Shown piece after piece: positions 50,879-61,669 of a DNA stretch of 64,000 nt. Origin of the DNA: Psychromonas sp. SA13A (GTDB taxonomy: Bacteria; Pseudomonadota; Gammaproteobacteria; Enterobacterales; Psychromonadaceae); NCBI RefSeq assembly GCF_011378715.1, contig NZ_WTKU01000009.1, positions 94,112-158,111 of the forward strand, given 5' to 3'. Numbering within the stretch: the first letter of the stretch is position 1; each line of letters begins with the position of its first letter. The notes under the pieces were generated by a model. That model saw only the letters and a program-made list of their open reading frames with translations. It was not told the DNA's origin and made no database searches. A program made the translations under genes and the position numbers.

Positions 50879-51095
50879 TAAGTGAATACCTACAGTGGTG
50901 TTTATCTCGCCGCAATGATAGCAGATTTTTTTAGGTCACAGATGAGGTTTAATCAAAAGGCATTAACTTTAAAAAAGTATGCCTATTGACCATAATAATT
51001 GTTATGCGGAGCTTGCTGAGCTGGTAATGACAATCGATCATGACAATCGATCACGTCATTAGTGTTCATCCATTAAACGTTATATTAAACTTTTG

Positions 51096-52232
51096 TTATT
51101 CAGTTGCTTTATAACAACCGTTAACGACGGTCCCGGTGACTTGATAATCATTGTTAAAAATTGCTAAGTTGGCAATTTTACCCACTTCAATGCTGCCTAG
51201 TTTATTATCTACGGAAATCGCTTTCGCAGGATAAATAGTCGCCATACGAATAGCTTCTTCTAAACTAATGCCTACAAATTTTACACATTGTTCAATTGAC
51301 TCTATTAAGGTGACTGCAGAGCCCCCTAAAGTGCCATCTTTGCCTACACATTTCCCCTGCTTGTAATAAACAGTCGTGCCTACAAAATCAAACTCACTAA
51401 TATCAGCCCCAGCAGGCGCCGTTGCATCGGTCACTAGTATTAATTTATCACCCATGATTCTTTTTGATAAACGTACATTTTCGTAAGCCACATGAAAACC
51501 ATCGACAATAATGCCTGCGTAGATATTATTATCGTAAATTGCACCTACTACGCCAGGCTCTCGTCCGGTAATAGATGTCATTGCATTGAATAGATGCGTG
51601 GCAGAAGATGCGCCGTGTTGAATCGCTTCAGTAGCCTGTTGATAAGTGCCATTGCTGTGCCCTAAAGAAACCACAATACCTGCATTGGCTAGCTGCTCAA
51701 TAAATTGGTTCGGCGTCTTCTCCGGTGCCATGGTTATTTGGCTGACGACATCACTATTTGCACAGATCAAATCAATCATTTCAGGATCGGGTTGGCGTAT
51801 AAATTCCTGGCGGTGGATACCTTTTTTCTGCACGTTAATATAAGGGCCTTCGAGATGTAATCCGAGTACTTCATTGGGCTTTTTTTGCATATATTCGCGT
51901 GTTACATGCAATGCTTTCTTAATGCCTTGGTCGGTGTCAGTAATAAAGGTTGGAAGGTAGCTGGTGGTCCCTGATTTCAGATTAGCAGCTTGCATTGTTG
52001 CTAGTGTTTGCTCTGTTACTGCGCCATTAAACATAACACCACCACAACCATTTAATTGTAAATCAATAAATCCAGGTGTTAAATTCTGACCCTGTAGGTC
52101 AATACGATCAATATCATTGGTTAATGCAGTGATGGGAATAATAGCGCTGATTTTTTGATCTTCAATAACGACTGCATGATCAATAAGAATCGATTGAGTT
52201 GTATAAATAGTGCAATTGGTAAGTGCATACAT
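51096..52232 (-). CDS. nagA: N-acetylglucosamine-6-phosphate deacetylase
   Basis: A 378-residue metal-dependent amidohydrolase removing acetate from GlcNAc-6-P. Key residues: Glu in [10 protein letters not shown], metal His in [10 protein letters not shown] and ATHLFNAMT, catalytic Asp in [10 protein letters not shown]. The product glucosamine-6-P feeds NagB, whose gene lies just upstream. Confidence 0.96.
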   Translation of the reverse strand: MYALTNCTIYTTQSILIDHAVVIEDQKISAIIPITALTNDIDRIDLQGQNLTPGFIDLQLNGCGGVMFNGAVTEQTLATMQAANLKSGTTSYLPTFITDTDQGIKKALHVTREYMQKKPNEVLGLHLEGPYINVQKKGIHRQEFIRQPDPEMIDLICANSDVVSQITMAPEKTPNQFIEQLANAGIVVSLGHSNGTYQQATEAIQHGASSATHLFNAMTSITGREPGVVGAIYDNNIYAGIIVDGFHVAYENVRLSKRIMGDKLILVTDATAPAGADISEFDFVGTTVYYKQGKCVGKDGTLGGSAVTLIESIEQCVKFVGISLEEAIRMATIYPAKAISVDNKLGSIEVGKIANLAIFNNDYQVTGTVVNGCYKATE

Positions 52233-52340
52233 TATAAATCTCTCCTAGGCATACTTTATTAGACAAATGGATGCATTTGAATCTAAGTGATAAATCAGGT
52301 CTAACGGTATGTCTGTTGCGTTAAACCTGATGTGAAGTGA

Positions 52341-53141
52341 TTATAGGAAGCGAATATTTTCTGCTTCTAGTTCCGTGAAGTACTTAAGTGTTTTAACTTT
52401 AAGCTCCATCGTTGATGCTGAATCACATACGATAATTGCTTTTTGATGTAGTTGTAATGCGGTAACAGTCCAGAGATGGTTGACGCTGCCTTCTACAGCA
52501 GTTTGCAATGCTAACGCTTTATGGTGGCCAGTGACAAGAGTTAATACTTCCTCTGCCTCTAATAATGTACCTACACCGATAGTCAGCGCTAACTTAGGCA
52601 CTTTATTAATATCATCATCGAAAAAACGTGAGTTAGCAAGGCGAGTGTCGGGTGTTAATGTTTTAACACGAGTGCGTGATGCTAATGATGAACCTGGCTC
52701 ATTAAAAGCAATATGACCATCACTACCTACGCCGCCCATAAATAGATTAATTTTGCCGTAGCTTTTTATTTTATCTTCATAGCGTTGGCACTCTGCGCTC
52801 AGATCATCAGCTAGACCATTTAATAAATTGATATTTTGTGCCTGAATATCGACATGGTTGAAAAAGTTATTATGCATAAAGCTATGGTAACTTTCTGGAT
52901 GAGCAGGCTCCAAGCCAACATATTCATCCATATTAAAGGTAACAACATGTTTAAAGCTGACCTTTCCTGCTTTATGTAACTCAATTAGGTGTTGATATGT
53001 GGCCAAGGGCGTACTGCCCGTGGGCAAGCCTAAAACAAAAGGTCGATCTGCAGTGGGGTTAAACTTATTAATTTTATTAACGATGTATTGAGCAGACCAT
53101 AAACCAACATCGGCTAAGTTGTTAAGTGGAATCAGGCGCAT
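52341..53141 (-). CDS. nagB: Glucosamine-6-phosphate deaminase
   Basis: A 266-residue enzyme, the length of E. coli NagB, converting glucosamine-6-P to fructose-6-P and ammonia. [10 protein letters not shown] holds the catalytic Asp and [16 protein letters not shown] the catalytic His. It is first of nagB-nagA-nagC and divergent from nagE. Confidence 0.97.
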   Translation of the reverse strand: MRLIPLNNLADVGLWSAQYIVNKINKFNPTADRPFVLGLPTGSTPLATYQHLIELHKAGKVSFKHVVTFNMDEYVGLEPAHPESYHSFMHNNFFNHVDIQAQNINLLNGLADDLSAECQRYEDKIKSYGKINLFMGGVGSDGHIAFNEPGSSLASRTRVKTLTPDTRLANSRFFDDDINKVPKLALTIGVGTLLEAEEVLTLVTGHHKALALQTAVEGSVNHLWTVTALQLHQKAIIVCDSASTMELKVKTLKYFTELEAENIRFL

Positions 53142-53234
53142 TTTAATCTCCAGGTAATGAATATCTCTACTTAATTCTCATCGTAAATTAAGTTTGGGTT
53201 TAATGCCACTCATTTTCACTTATTAGGTCAAATA

Positions 53235-53254
53235 TAAGTGATTTAAGTCACAGA
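53235..53254 (+). promoter_or_regulatory. Candidate CRP site between nagB and nagE
   Basis: AAGTGATTTAAGTCACAG matches the TGTGA-N6-TCACA consensus at nine of ten positions and is centred in the shared nagB/nagE regulatory region. Activation by cAMP-CRP is known for nag genes in enterics; here it is inferred. NagC boxes were not identified with confidence. Confidence 0.55.
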
Positions 53255-53409
53255 ATAGGGTGATTGCATTTGCGCGATTTAAGAAACTCTTTAGAGTCAT
53301 AGCCTAGACATGTTGATGAAAGGCGTTCTATTGAACCCACGTTATAACAACAGGTTTTAATCATAATAATCAATGCGAATTAAGTCGCTGTTTCAAGGAG
53401 AGTAAAATA

Positions 53410-54876
53410 GTGAATATTTTAGGATATATGCAAAAAGTGGGCAGGGCCTTAATGGTTCCAGTGGCAGTATTACCCGCTGCAGCAATTTTAATGGGGATTG
53501 GTTATTGGATTGATCCAAATGGCTGGGGTGGTGATTCTCAACTAGCGGCTTTTTTAATTAAAGCGGGTGCTGCAGTAATTGACAACATGGCGCTATTATT
53601 TGCCGTGGGTGTTGCTTATGGCATGTCTAAAGATAAAGATGGTGCTGCTGCGTTATCTGGTTTAGTAGGTTGGCTAGTGGTTACTACACTACTGGCACCT
53701 GGTGCGGTTGAGCAAATTACTGGAGAAGCTGCTAATGCTTCTTTTGGACGAATTGAAAATCAATTTGTTGGTATCTTAGTCGGTATTATTTCTGCTGAGT
53801 TATATAACAAGTTTTCAGAAGTCGAATTACACAATACATTGGCGTTTTTCTCTGGTCGTAGATTAGTGCCTATCATCGTTTCTGTAGTAATGATTGTTGT
53901 ATCATTTATTTTAATGGCAGTTTGGCCAATTATTTTCTCAGGTTTACAGCATTTTGGTGAAACGATTTCAGGTATGGGGGATATTGGAGCTGGTATTTAT
54001 GCATTCTTTAATCGTCTATTGATTCCTGTTGGACTTCACCATGCGTTAAATTCAGTATTTTGGTTTGATGTGGCGGGCATTAATGATATCCCTAACTTTT
54101 TAGCTGGTCAGGATACGATCACTAAATTCGCTGCTGAAGGTAAAAATGCAATCGGTACTGTTGGTATGTATCAAGCTGGTTTCTTCCCTATTATGATGTT
54201 TGGTTTACCTGGTGCTGCATTAGCAATTTATACGACAGCAAAAGCAGAACATAAGCAAAAAGTGGCTTCTATTATGTTAGCTGCAGCATTAGCTTCATTC
54301 TTTACTGGTGTGACAGAACCTTTAGAGTTTTCATTTATGTTTGTAGCGCCGTTATTGTATGTCGTGCATGCAGTATTAACAGGTGTTTCAGTATTTATTG
54401 CCGCTAATATGGAATGGATGGCTGGTTTTGGCTTCTCTGCTGGTTTAGTGGATATGGTACTCTCTTCACAAAACCCACTCGCTAAACAATGGTATATGCT
54501 GTTAGTTCAGGGTGTTGTCTTCTTTGGTATTTATTATTTTGTATTTTTAACATTAATTAAAACACTTAATCTTAAAACACCAGGTCGCGAAGATAACGAG
54601 ACGGAAGTAGTTAATACCGCTACTAAAGCTGTTGAAGGTAATGACCAATTAGCCACTAGTTATGTTGCTGCACTAGGTGGCGCTGATAATATCGAAGTGA
54701 TTGATGCCTGTATTACTCGATTACGCTTGACCTTAAAAAACCGTAGCATCATAAAAGAATCAGAACTGAAGGCGCTAGGTGCAATGGGTGTTGTGAAACT
54801 AGGAGATAATAATCTTCAAGTGATCATTGGGCCGCAAGCTGAAAGCATTGCTAATAGAATGAAGTTGCTAAAATAA
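53410..54876 (+). CDS. nagE: PTS N-acetylglucosamine transporter, EIICB component
   Basis: A 488-residue membrane transporter that imports and phosphorylates GlcNAc. The IIC domain spans about 1-380 with RLLIPVGLHHALNSVFWFDVAG and GFFPIMMFGLPGAALA. A IIB domain at the end has the phospho-Cys in VIDACITRLRLTLKN. Unlike E. coli NagE there is no C-terminal IIA domain, so a separate IIA-Glc (Crr) must donate the phosphate. The start is GTG, with AAGGAGAG upstream. A terminator follows. Confidence 0.95.
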   Translation: MNILGYMQKVGRALMVPVAVLPAAAILMGIGYWIDPNGWGGDSQLAAFLIKAGAAVIDNMALLFAVGVAYGMSKDKDGAAALSGLVGWLVVTTLLAPGAVEQITGEAANASFGRIENQFVGILVGIISAELYNKFSEVELHNTLAFFSGRRLVPIIVSVVMIVVSFILMAVWPIIFSGLQHFGETISGMGDIGAGIYAFFNRLLIPVGLHHALNSVFWFDVAGINDIPNFLAGQDTITKFAAEGKNAIGTVGMYQAGFFPIMMFGLPGAALAIYTTAKAEHKQKVASIMLAAALASFFTGVTEPLEFSFMFVAPLLYVVHAVLTGVSVFIAANMEWMAGFGFSAGLVDMVLSSQNPLAKQWYMLLVQGVVFFGIYYFVFLTLIKTLNLKTPGREDNETEVVNTATKAVEGNDQLATSYVAALGGADNIEVIDACITRLRLTLKNRSIIKESELKALGAMGVVKLGDNNLQVIIGPQAESIANRMKLLK

Positions 54877-54894
54877 ACGGCAATTACTTTTTTC

Positions 54895-54922
54895 AATAGG
54901 CACTCAATGAGTGCCTATTTTC
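54895..54922 (+). terminator. Terminator of nagE
   Basis: AATAGGCACTCA pairs with TGAGTGCCTATT around one base and is followed by T-rich sequence, 18 bases after the nagE stop. Confidence 0.88.
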
Positions 54923-55180
54923 GTTTTGGTAGAGGGTTGTTATTTAAACCTGTTCTTCGCAATAAAGCTGGCGTTAGGCAAAATTTCAATTGTTAGTGGA
55001 TATATTTTCATCTTTATGGCAGACAATCTGCTCACCTCAGAAGATACTGATTTTTGCATATTAAAGTCACATCGGTGTAGATATCACCGCGAACCTTTCA
55101 TTTACCATTATTTCACTTGAGCTTAGCGCTAGAATATACGATGATTGCCTCTTTATGAATCATGTATTTTAGAGGTCACA
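54923..55180. other. Upstream region of glnS
   Basis: Non-coding apart from short chance frames. It should hold the glnS promoter. No recognisable site was seen. Confidence 0.4.
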
Positions 55181-56842
55181 ATGTCTGAACTGGAAACACG
55201 CCCAAGTAATTTTATTCGCACCATTATTGAAAACGACCTTGAGAGTGGTAAACACCAGACAATCCATACACGTTTCCCGCCTGAACCAAACGGTTATTTA
55301 CATATTGGTCATGCAAAATCTATCTGTTTAAACTTTGGTTTAGCCCGTGATTATCCTAATGCTGCTTGTAACTTGCGTTTTGATGACACTAACCCGGTTA
55401 AAGAAGATGCTGATTACGTTGCAGCGATTGAAAAAGATGTCTCTTGGTTAGGATTCGAATGGCAAGGTGATGTACGTTATTCATCTAATTATTTTGAACA
55501 ACTTTTTGATTATGCTGTTGAGTTAATCGAAAATAACAAAGCTTATGTTTGTGAATTAAATGCAGAGCAAACACGTGAATACCGCGGTACGTTGACGTCT
55601 CCTGGTAAAGATAGCCCATATAGAAATCGCCCGATCGAAGAAAGCTTAGATCTATTTAAACGTATGCGTGCAGGTGAGTTTGAAGAAGGGTCGATGATGC
55701 TGCGTGCTAAAATCGATATGGCTTCTCCAAATATGAAAATGCGTGATCCGGTTATTTACCGTATTCGTTTTGCACACCATCACCAAACAGGTGATAAATG
55801 GTGCATCTACCCTATGTACGATTTTACACATTGTATTTCGGATGCGATTGAGGGGATTACTCACAGTTTATGTACGTTAGAGTTTGAAGATCACCGTCCA
55901 TTATACGACTGGGTATTAGCTAATATCAGTATCGAGTGTAAACCACGTCAAATAGAGTTTTCACGCTTAAACTTGCAATACACATTAACGTCTAAGCGTA
56001 AATTAAATGCATTAATTGAAGAAAACATCGTCACCGGTTGGGATGACCCTCGTATGCCTACTATTTCTGGTATGCGTCGTCGTGGTTACCCTGCGGCATC
56101 ATTACGCGAATTTTCAAAACGAATTGGTGTAACAAAGCAAGAAAATACCGTTGAGTTTGCTTCATTAGAAGCTTGTGTTCGTGAAGATCTAGAAGCTAAT
56201 GGCGCACGAGCGATGGCTGTGCTTGATCCGATCAAAGTAACGATTACAAACTATGAACAAGGTAAGTTAGAGCAATTAATTGCACCAGCTCACCCTAAAG
56301 ATGAAAGCATGGGAACGCGTACTGTACCATTCTCACGTGAGTTATATATTGATGCTGCTGATTTCCGAGAAGAAGCGAATAAAAAATATAAGCGCTTGGT
56401 ATTAGGTAAAGAAGTGCGTTTACGTAATGCTTATATGATTAAAGCTGAAGAGGTTATTAAGGATCAAGAAGGTAATATTACTGAAATTCTTTGTTCTTAC
56501 GACCCAACTACATTAGGTAAAAATCCTGAAGATGGACGTAAGCCAAAAGGGGTTATCCATTGGGTGAGTGCCGCGTCAAATCATCCTGCTGAATTCCGTA
56601 TTTATGACCGTTTATTTACGGTAGAAAATCCTGCGGCAGTGGAAGATATCCATAGTGTAATTTACCCTGATTCATTAGTTGTAAAACATGGTTTTGTTGA
56701 AAACAGCTTAGTGGACGCACAACCTGAAGTCGCTTATCAATTTGAGCGTGAAGGATACTTCTGTGCTGATAATAAAGATTCAAGTGCTGATAAGTTAGTG
56801 TTTAACCGAACGGTTGCATTACGTGACTCATGGGCTGGTTAA
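55181..56842 (+). CDS. glnS: Glutaminyl-tRNA synthetase
   Basis: A 553-residue class I synthetase of the E. coli type. HIGH-like motif is [15 protein letters not shown] near residue 40; the KMSKS equivalent is TLTSKRKLN. The C-terminal beta-barrel anticodon-binding domain is complete. The ATG at 55181 matches the family start; an upstream frame from 55145 adds 12 non-family residues. Having glnS means direct charging of tRNA-Gln. A terminator follows. Confidence 0.97.
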   Translation: MSELETRPSNFIRTIIENDLESGKHQTIHTRFPPEPNGYLHIGHAKSICLNFGLARDYPNAACNLRFDDTNPVKEDADYVAAIEKDVSWLGFEWQGDVRYSSNYFEQLFDYAVELIENNKAYVCELNAEQTREYRGTLTSPGKDSPYRNRPIEESLDLFKRMRAGEFEEGSMMLRAKIDMASPNMKMRDPVIYRIRFAHHHQTGDKWCIYPMYDFTHCISDAIEGITHSLCTLEFEDHRPLYDWVLANISIECKPRQIEFSRLNLQYTLTSKRKLNALIEENIVTGWDDPRMPTISGMRRRGYPAASLREFSKRIGVTKQENTVEFASLEACVREDLEANGARAMAVLDPIKVTITNYEQGKLEQLIAPAHPKDESMGTRTVPFSRELYIDAADFREEANKKYKRLVLGKEVRLRNAYMIKAEEVIKDQEGNITEILCSYDPTTLGKNPEDGRKPKGVIHWVSAASNHPAEFRIYDRLFTVENPAAVEDIHSVIYPDSLVVKHGFVENSLVDAQPEVAYQFEREGYFCADNKDSSADKLVFNRTVALRDSWAG

Positions 56843-56862
56843 TATAACCATAAATATGTGAC

Positions 56863-56893
56863 TAAAAAGGTCTGCTCAAAGCAGACCTTTTTA
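56863..56893 (+). terminator. Terminator of glnS
   Basis: AAAGGTCTGCT pairs with AGCAGACCTTT around a short loop, followed by T, about 20 bases past the glnS stop. Confidence 0.9.
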
Positions 56894-57049
56894 TTGCTGC
56901 TTAACTATTTTCTTTAATAACCCTTTCCAACCATTCATACTTTCCAACTATTAATACTTTTTAATGACTCCTAAAGTTGCAGACTCAATAATTTATCTTG
57001 ATTAAAAAATATCTAACATCTAATACCAAGTCTGTAATAGCAATAAATT

Positions 57050-57736
57050 CTAATGTTTGTTTAGTAACTGCTGCAGCGTGACTTTATCTATGCCGCCCAT
57101 TTTACTTAATTGGGCTAGTAATAATTCAGCACAAGCTAAAGCATCGGTTAATGCATTATGTGCGTTATAGATAGGCAAATTATAGCGCTCTCTACAGGCA
57201 TTTAAACGCAAGCTACTGGTGTTTAAAGATTGATGTTTACGTAGTTCTCTTTTTTTATCTATCAGTAAGGTATCAATGGCAAATAGTGCAAAAGATTGTT
57301 TTTCCGCACCTACTAATGATTGCTGTAAAAACTGTAAATCTAGGCTCGCATAATGAGCAACGATGACTTTATCTTTACACTGCTCAAATAACCATTGCAG
57401 CACCTCTTGTAAGGGTAGCGCATTGGTCAGATGCCTATCTAAAACACCATGAATAACGGCACTTTGTCCTACGGTTCCTTGTATTTTAATGAGCTTATAT
57501 TGTGCAAGTTTAGGCTGTATCTTGGCATTGATGATAGGGATCACTCCGATACTCACCATTTGATCTTTTTTGCTGTCTAAGCCTGTCATTTCAATATCTA
57601 ATGCTAATAGCTTAATGTCTGAAATAGGACTATCTAGTTGGCTTAATAAATATTGATAATGATCTTGTAGGGCATTCAGCTTGCTATTTTTAACCAAGCG
57701 TTTTAATTGATACTGTAACCACCATCGTTGAAACAT
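57050..57736 (-). CDS. DnaQ-like 3'-5' exonuclease
   Basis: A 228-residue DEDDh exonuclease-family protein. Motif I is LALDIEMTGLD with two acids, motif II is AHYASLDLQFL, and motif III is HNALTDALACAE with His and Asp. It is similar to the DNA polymerase III epsilon fold but lacks the polymerase-binding tail. Its start codon overlaps the stop of the upstream CBS-domain gene (TAATG), so translation is coupled. Its substrate is unknown. Confidence 0.88.
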   Translation of the reverse strand: MFQRWWLQYQLKRLVKNSKLNALQDHYQYLLSQLDSPISDIKLLALDIEMTGLDSKKDQMVSIGVIPIINAKIQPKLAQYKLIKIQGTVGQSAVIHGVLDRHLTNALPLQEVLQWLFEQCKDKVIVAHYASLDLQFLQQSLVGAEKQSFALFAIDTLLIDKKRELRKHQSLNTSSLRLNACRERYNLPIYNAHNALTDALACAELLLAQLSKMGGIDKVTLQQLLNKH

Positions 57737-59580
57737 TAAAATTGCCTTAAGAATTTTAACCTAATTGTGCCTTGTGCTTCATGAATCACTTTAAAGGCAT
57801 CCTTTAATTGATGGCGAACTAATGAAGACAGACTATCGGGTAAAATATAGTTAGAAACAGGTTGTGTATTATTAAATTGTTGTCCTTGATTGGTAAGACG
57901 TTTATGGGCAATAAACTCCCAAGCATCCAATAAATTCATCGCAACTTCTTTATCTATTTTAGATTTTTCGATTAAACTTTCTAAACGTTTGCTAGTATTT
58001 ACTTCTTCTATACCTGCTGCTAGTGCGTAGGTTCTAACGATATCATTGATTAAAGCATTACCTTTATGCTTTAAATCTATTCCTTTTACTTCGCTACCAT
58101 CTCGTTCAATGACAAAGCTTCTGAAGAATCCTAATGGCGCTGTTGATTGCAATGCATTTTGACTTAGCGCTGCAAGAAATATGTCGTTTCCTTTGGTCTT
58201 GTTTAATACTGTTGTTTGCAAGGTTGTGAATAAACTTAAATCTCCGTAAATACCGCGCATATCAAAGAAGATAGTCGCGTTTAATAATGCACTGGGCTGA
58301 GGAGTATTGACCCATTTTGAAAATTGTTGTTGCCACTGTTGTAGTGTTAATTGCCACTGTGGATTCTGTGCCATGATATTACCGGGACAAAATGGAAAAC
58401 CACATTCATTCAAAGCACTACAAACAAATTCAGAAAGTTGCTTAAAATAACATTTATCTTGTTCAGAAGGCGTTTTCTCTAAAATCAATGCACTATCTTG
58501 GTCTGACCCTGCCATTTGATCTTGGCGACCCTGTGAGCCAAATGCCAACCAACAGAATGCCATTGGGGCAGGGCCAAGTTGTTTTTGTTTTAATACTATT
58601 AAACGACGTGTTAATGAGTCGGTAACAGAGGTCAGAATACGGCCTATTTCAATGGCTTTAGCATCGCTACTAATCAGGTTATGTAATAGGTCTGGTATCT
58701 TCTGGCTAACTTGTATCAGTGCTTCTAAGCTATTCTGACGTTCTATTTGACCAATTAATAATAACGGCTGAGAGCTTTGACTGCGGATTAAATCTGTACT
58801 AGTAATGATCGCGATTGGTCTTTCTTGGTCGACCACGGGTAAGTGATGAATATTATTTTCACTCATTTTTAACATCGCTTCAAAGATTAGTGCATTTGGT
58901 TCGATAACAGTTGGTTCTTTGGTCATTATTTGTTCGACTAGTAGGTCACCGCCCAGTCCTTTTGCTAAGACACGATTACGTAAGTCGCGATCGGTTAAGA
59001 TTCCGCATAATTTATCTTGGTTAACAACAACAAGAGAGGAGAGACGTTTCTTAGACATTAGCTGTGCAGCTTCATGAATGGTGGCATCGGCAGTGATGGT
59101 GGTGAGATCTCTGGACATAATGTGAGTAATACGTGCAGTACTGATGTGGCTATGCTGTAATGACCCTTGGTTGCGTAATCGTTTGGCAAAGGCTTGATTA
59201 AAAAAACGATCGAATGAATGGCTATTGGCGCGTAATTGATCAAACATTTTAGCTGAAAGGTGGTAAACCAGTGCATCCTCTAAAATATGTACTTGATTGA
59301 CAACTTTTTCACCCGAGAGCATGCCGCTAAAACCAAAATATTCGCCTTCTGCGACTCTATCAATGAGCTCTCCTTGTTGTGTGGTTACTTCAAATGCACC
59401 ACTACGTACAATATATAATTGGGGCTCGTCACTATCTACATTGACTAACTTTTGTTGTTTGCTGTAGTAGGAAATAGTTAATTCCTGACAACATTTTTTT
59501 ATAGTTTGTTCATGTAAAGAATCAAAAGGAGCTAATCTGCGCATGAAATCAAAAATGGGTTGTAACTCACTGTTATCCAT
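57736..59580 (-). CDS. cNMP-binding / CBS / DUF294 nucleotidyltransferase-like signalling protein
   Basis: A 614-residue soluble protein. Domains in order: a cyclic-nucleotide-binding fold (about 15-125), a CBS pair (about 150-265) with IMSRDLTTITADAT and GILTDRDLR, a DUF294 nucleotidyltransferase (about 330-430) with GSQGRQDQMAGSDQDSALI like GlnD/GlnE, and the DUF294 C-terminal helical part. It is often next to acetate-type symporters, as here, so control of uptake is plausible but unproven. ATG 59580 with AGG upstream is preferred to GTG 59586. Confidence 0.9.
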   Translation of the reverse strand: MDNSELQPIFDFMRRLAPFDSLHEQTIKKCCQELTISYYSKQQKLVNVDSDEPQLYIVRSGAFEVTTQQGELIDRVAEGEYFGFSGMLSGEKVVNQVHILEDALVYHLSAKMFDQLRANSHSFDRFFNQAFAKRLRNQGSLQHSHISTARITHIMSRDLTTITADATIHEAAQLMSKKRLSSLVVVNQDKLCGILTDRDLRNRVLAKGLGGDLLVEQIMTKEPTVIEPNALIFEAMLKMSENNIHHLPVVDQERPIAIITSTDLIRSQSSQPLLLIGQIERQNSLEALIQVSQKIPDLLHNLISSDAKAIEIGRILTSVTDSLTRRLIVLKQKQLGPAPMAFCWLAFGSQGRQDQMAGSDQDSALILEKTPSEQDKCYFKQLSEFVCSALNECGFPFCPGNIMAQNPQWQLTLQQWQQQFSKWVNTPQPSALLNATIFFDMRGIYGDLSLFTTLQTTVLNKTKGNDIFLAALSQNALQSTAPLGFFRSFVIERDGSEVKGIDLKHKGNALINDIVRTYALAAGIEEVNTSKRLESLIEKSKIDKEVAMNLLDAWEFIAHKRLTNQGQQFNNTQPVSNYILPDSLSSLVRHQLKDAFKVIHEAQGTIRLKFLRQF

Positions 59581-59626
59581 AAGCACCTAGCTATAAGTTG
59601 TGGGAAATTTTGAGGTTAAAAGATCT

Positions 59627-59652
59627 AAAAAAAAGCGCCGAAGCGCTTTTAA
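59627..59652 (-). terminator. Terminator of the symporter gene pair
   Basis: AAAAGCGC pairs with GCGCTTTT around a CGAA loop, followed on the minus strand by T8. It separates the symporter genes from the CBS protein gene. Confidence 0.88.
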
Positions 59653-59665
59653 ATTAGAGATTATT

Positions 59666-61384
59666 TTAATGATCGTGTGCTTCGCCTGCTCCTTTAGGGA
59701 AACGAATTGATTCAACCATATCGACTACTGCTTGCGGCGTTGGTGCAGTCATTTTGCAGACTATAATGGCAACTGCAAAGTTGATCACCATACCTAGCAT
59801 GCCAATACCTTCTGGAGACACACCAAACAACCAGTTTTCAGACATATTCGCAGCTGGGTTTACAAATTTAAAATAAACAATGTAAGCCGTTGTAAATGAT
59901 AAACCTGCAAGCATACCTGCGATAGCACCTTCCTTATTCATTTTCGTAGAGAAAATGCCCATCGTAATCGCTGGGAATAAAGAGGAAGCGGCGAGACCAA
60001 AGGCGATGGCGACCACGGCGGCTACAAATCCTGGTGGGTTAATACCAAAGTAACCTGCCATGATGATGCCGGCACCGGATGCCATTCGCGCATACATTAA
60101 CTCCTTTTTATCGGAGATATTGGGCATTAAGTTCTTTTTCAGTAAATCATGAGAAACAGAAGTTGAAATAACTAACAATAGACCTGCCGATGTAGATAGT
60201 GCAGCAGCTAGACCACCTGCAGCCATCAATGCAATAACCCATGCAGGTAAATTTGCCATCTCTGGTGTTGCTAATACGATGATGTCACGGTCAACATTCA
60301 TTTCATTTGTTTCAGTATTTGAATAGAACATTCTGCCGTCATTGTTCTTATCTTCCCATTTGATTAAACCTGTTTTTTCCCAGTTCTCAATCCACATAGG
60401 GGCTTCGGCATGAGGTACACCTTGGCTTTCTGGACCATTAATAGACTGGATCATGTTTACTCGGGAAAATGAAGCAAGTGCAGGGATAGTCGTGTACATA
60501 ATGGCAATGAACAATAATGTCCAACCAGCAGAGCTACGCGCATCCTTCACTCTTGGTACGGTGAAAAAGCGAACGATTACGTGTGGTAAACCCGCAGTAC
60601 CAAACATTAATGCACCAGTAATAAATAGCACATCAATCATGTCTTTAGAGCCTTGGGTATATAATGAGAACCCTAAATCTGTAGAAAGTCCATCCAGTTT
60701 ATCCATTAAATAAACACCTGAACTATTACCCGTTGCATCCAATAATTCTGCACCGAATCCTAATTGAGGGAAGATATGACCTGTCATCATGATTGAAAGG
60801 AAAACAGCAGGTACCATGAAAGCAAAAATCATGACACAGTATTGTGCTACTTGAGTGTAAGTGATCCCTTTCATACCGCCTAAAACAGCATAGAAAAATA
60901 CTACACACATACCGATATAAACGCCGGTATCAACTTCTACTTCTAGGAAGCGAGAAAATACAACACCTACACCACGCATTTGACCAGCAATATAAGTAAA
61001 GCTGATGAAGATTGCACAGACAACCGCCACGGTACGAGCAGATTGTGAATAGTAACGGTCACCAATGAAGTCTGGCACGGTGAATTTACCAAATTTACGA
61101 AGGTAAGGAACCATCAACAGCGCAAGCAGTACATAACCGCCTGTCCAACCCATAATGTAAACACTACCGTCATAACCAACGAAAGAAACAATACCCGCTA
61201 GTGATATAAATGAAGCGGCTGACATCCAGTCCGCTGCTGTTGCCATACCGTTTAAAATAGGTGGTACACCACCGCCTGCTACATAGAACTCTTTTGTTGA
61301 ACCCGCTCGTGTTTTAATTGCAATGCCAATGTACATGGCAAATGTAACCCCAACCACTATATAGGTTAATGTTTGAACATCCAT
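59666..61384 (-). CDS. Sodium:solute symporter, VC_2705/ActP-like subfamily
   Basis: A 572-residue inner-membrane protein with about 13 membrane segments in the SSS fold. Family marks: TRAGSTKEFYVAGGGVPPILNGMATAADWMSAASF near the N-terminus, TVPDFIGDRYYS, GTAGLPHVIVRFFTV and AALSTSAGLLLV. Related proteins carry acetate or other short acids. It differs from E. coli ActP in having a dedicated small subunit encoded just upstream. A hydrophilic insertion of about 60 residues lies at 310-370. Confidence 0.9.
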   Translation of the reverse strand: MDVQTLTYIVVGVTFAMYIGIAIKTRAGSTKEFYVAGGGVPPILNGMATAADWMSAASFISLAGIVSFVGYDGSVYIMGWTGGYVLLALLMVPYLRKFGKFTVPDFIGDRYYSQSARTVAVVCAIFISFTYIAGQMRGVGVVFSRFLEVEVDTGVYIGMCVVFFYAVLGGMKGITYTQVAQYCVMIFAFMVPAVFLSIMMTGHIFPQLGFGAELLDATGNSSGVYLMDKLDGLSTDLGFSLYTQGSKDMIDVLFITGALMFGTAGLPHVIVRFFTVPRVKDARSSAGWTLLFIAIMYTTIPALASFSRVNMIQSINGPESQGVPHAEAPMWIENWEKTGLIKWEDKNNDGRMFYSNTETNEMNVDRDIIVLATPEMANLPAWVIALMAAGGLAAALSTSAGLLLVISTSVSHDLLKKNLMPNISDKKELMYARMASGAGIIMAGYFGINPPGFVAAVVAIAFGLAASSLFPAITMGIFSTKMNKEGAIAGMLAGLSFTTAYIVYFKFVNPAANMSENWLFGVSPEGIGMLGMVINFAVAIIVCKMTAPTPQAVVDMVESIRFPKGAGEAHDH

Positions 61385-61399
61385 TTTTACTACTCCCTG

Positions 61400-61669
61400 T
61401 TATTCGTCAACACCATATTTTTTGTCAAGTGTGTTTGATTTTTTTACATATACAAAAATCAGTATTAAAAAGACATAAATTGAACCTTGTTGAGCGAACC
61501 AAAATCCTAATTTAAAGCCCATAAAACTGAATTGATTTAATATATCAACGAGTAATACGCCGCAACCAAATGAGACAAAAGCCCAAATAGCCAATAATTT
61601 AATCACTAGTTTTAGATTTTCATTCCAATATCCCTTTGCTTTTTCTGCGTCTTCAAAACTCACTGTCAT
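61400..61669 (-). CDS. Sodium:solute symporter small subunit (DUF4212)
   Basis: An 89-residue protein with two membrane segments (about 22-42 and 54-74) of the DUF4212 type, always found before the large symporter subunit. AYWNENLKL-like start and the YVFLILIFVYVKKSNTLDKKYGV end are typical. It lies 15 bases before the large subunit gene and almost certainly forms one transport unit. Confidence 0.9.
   Translation of the reverse strand: MTVSFEDAEKAKGYWNENLKLVIKLLAIWAFVSFGCGVLLVDILNQFSFMGFKLGFWFAQQGSIYVFLILIFVYVKKSNTLDKKYGVDE

Noticed and set aside
54911..55120. Small hydrophobic open frame upstream of glnS
   Set aside because: It begins inside the nagE terminator hairpin and lacks a ribosome site.
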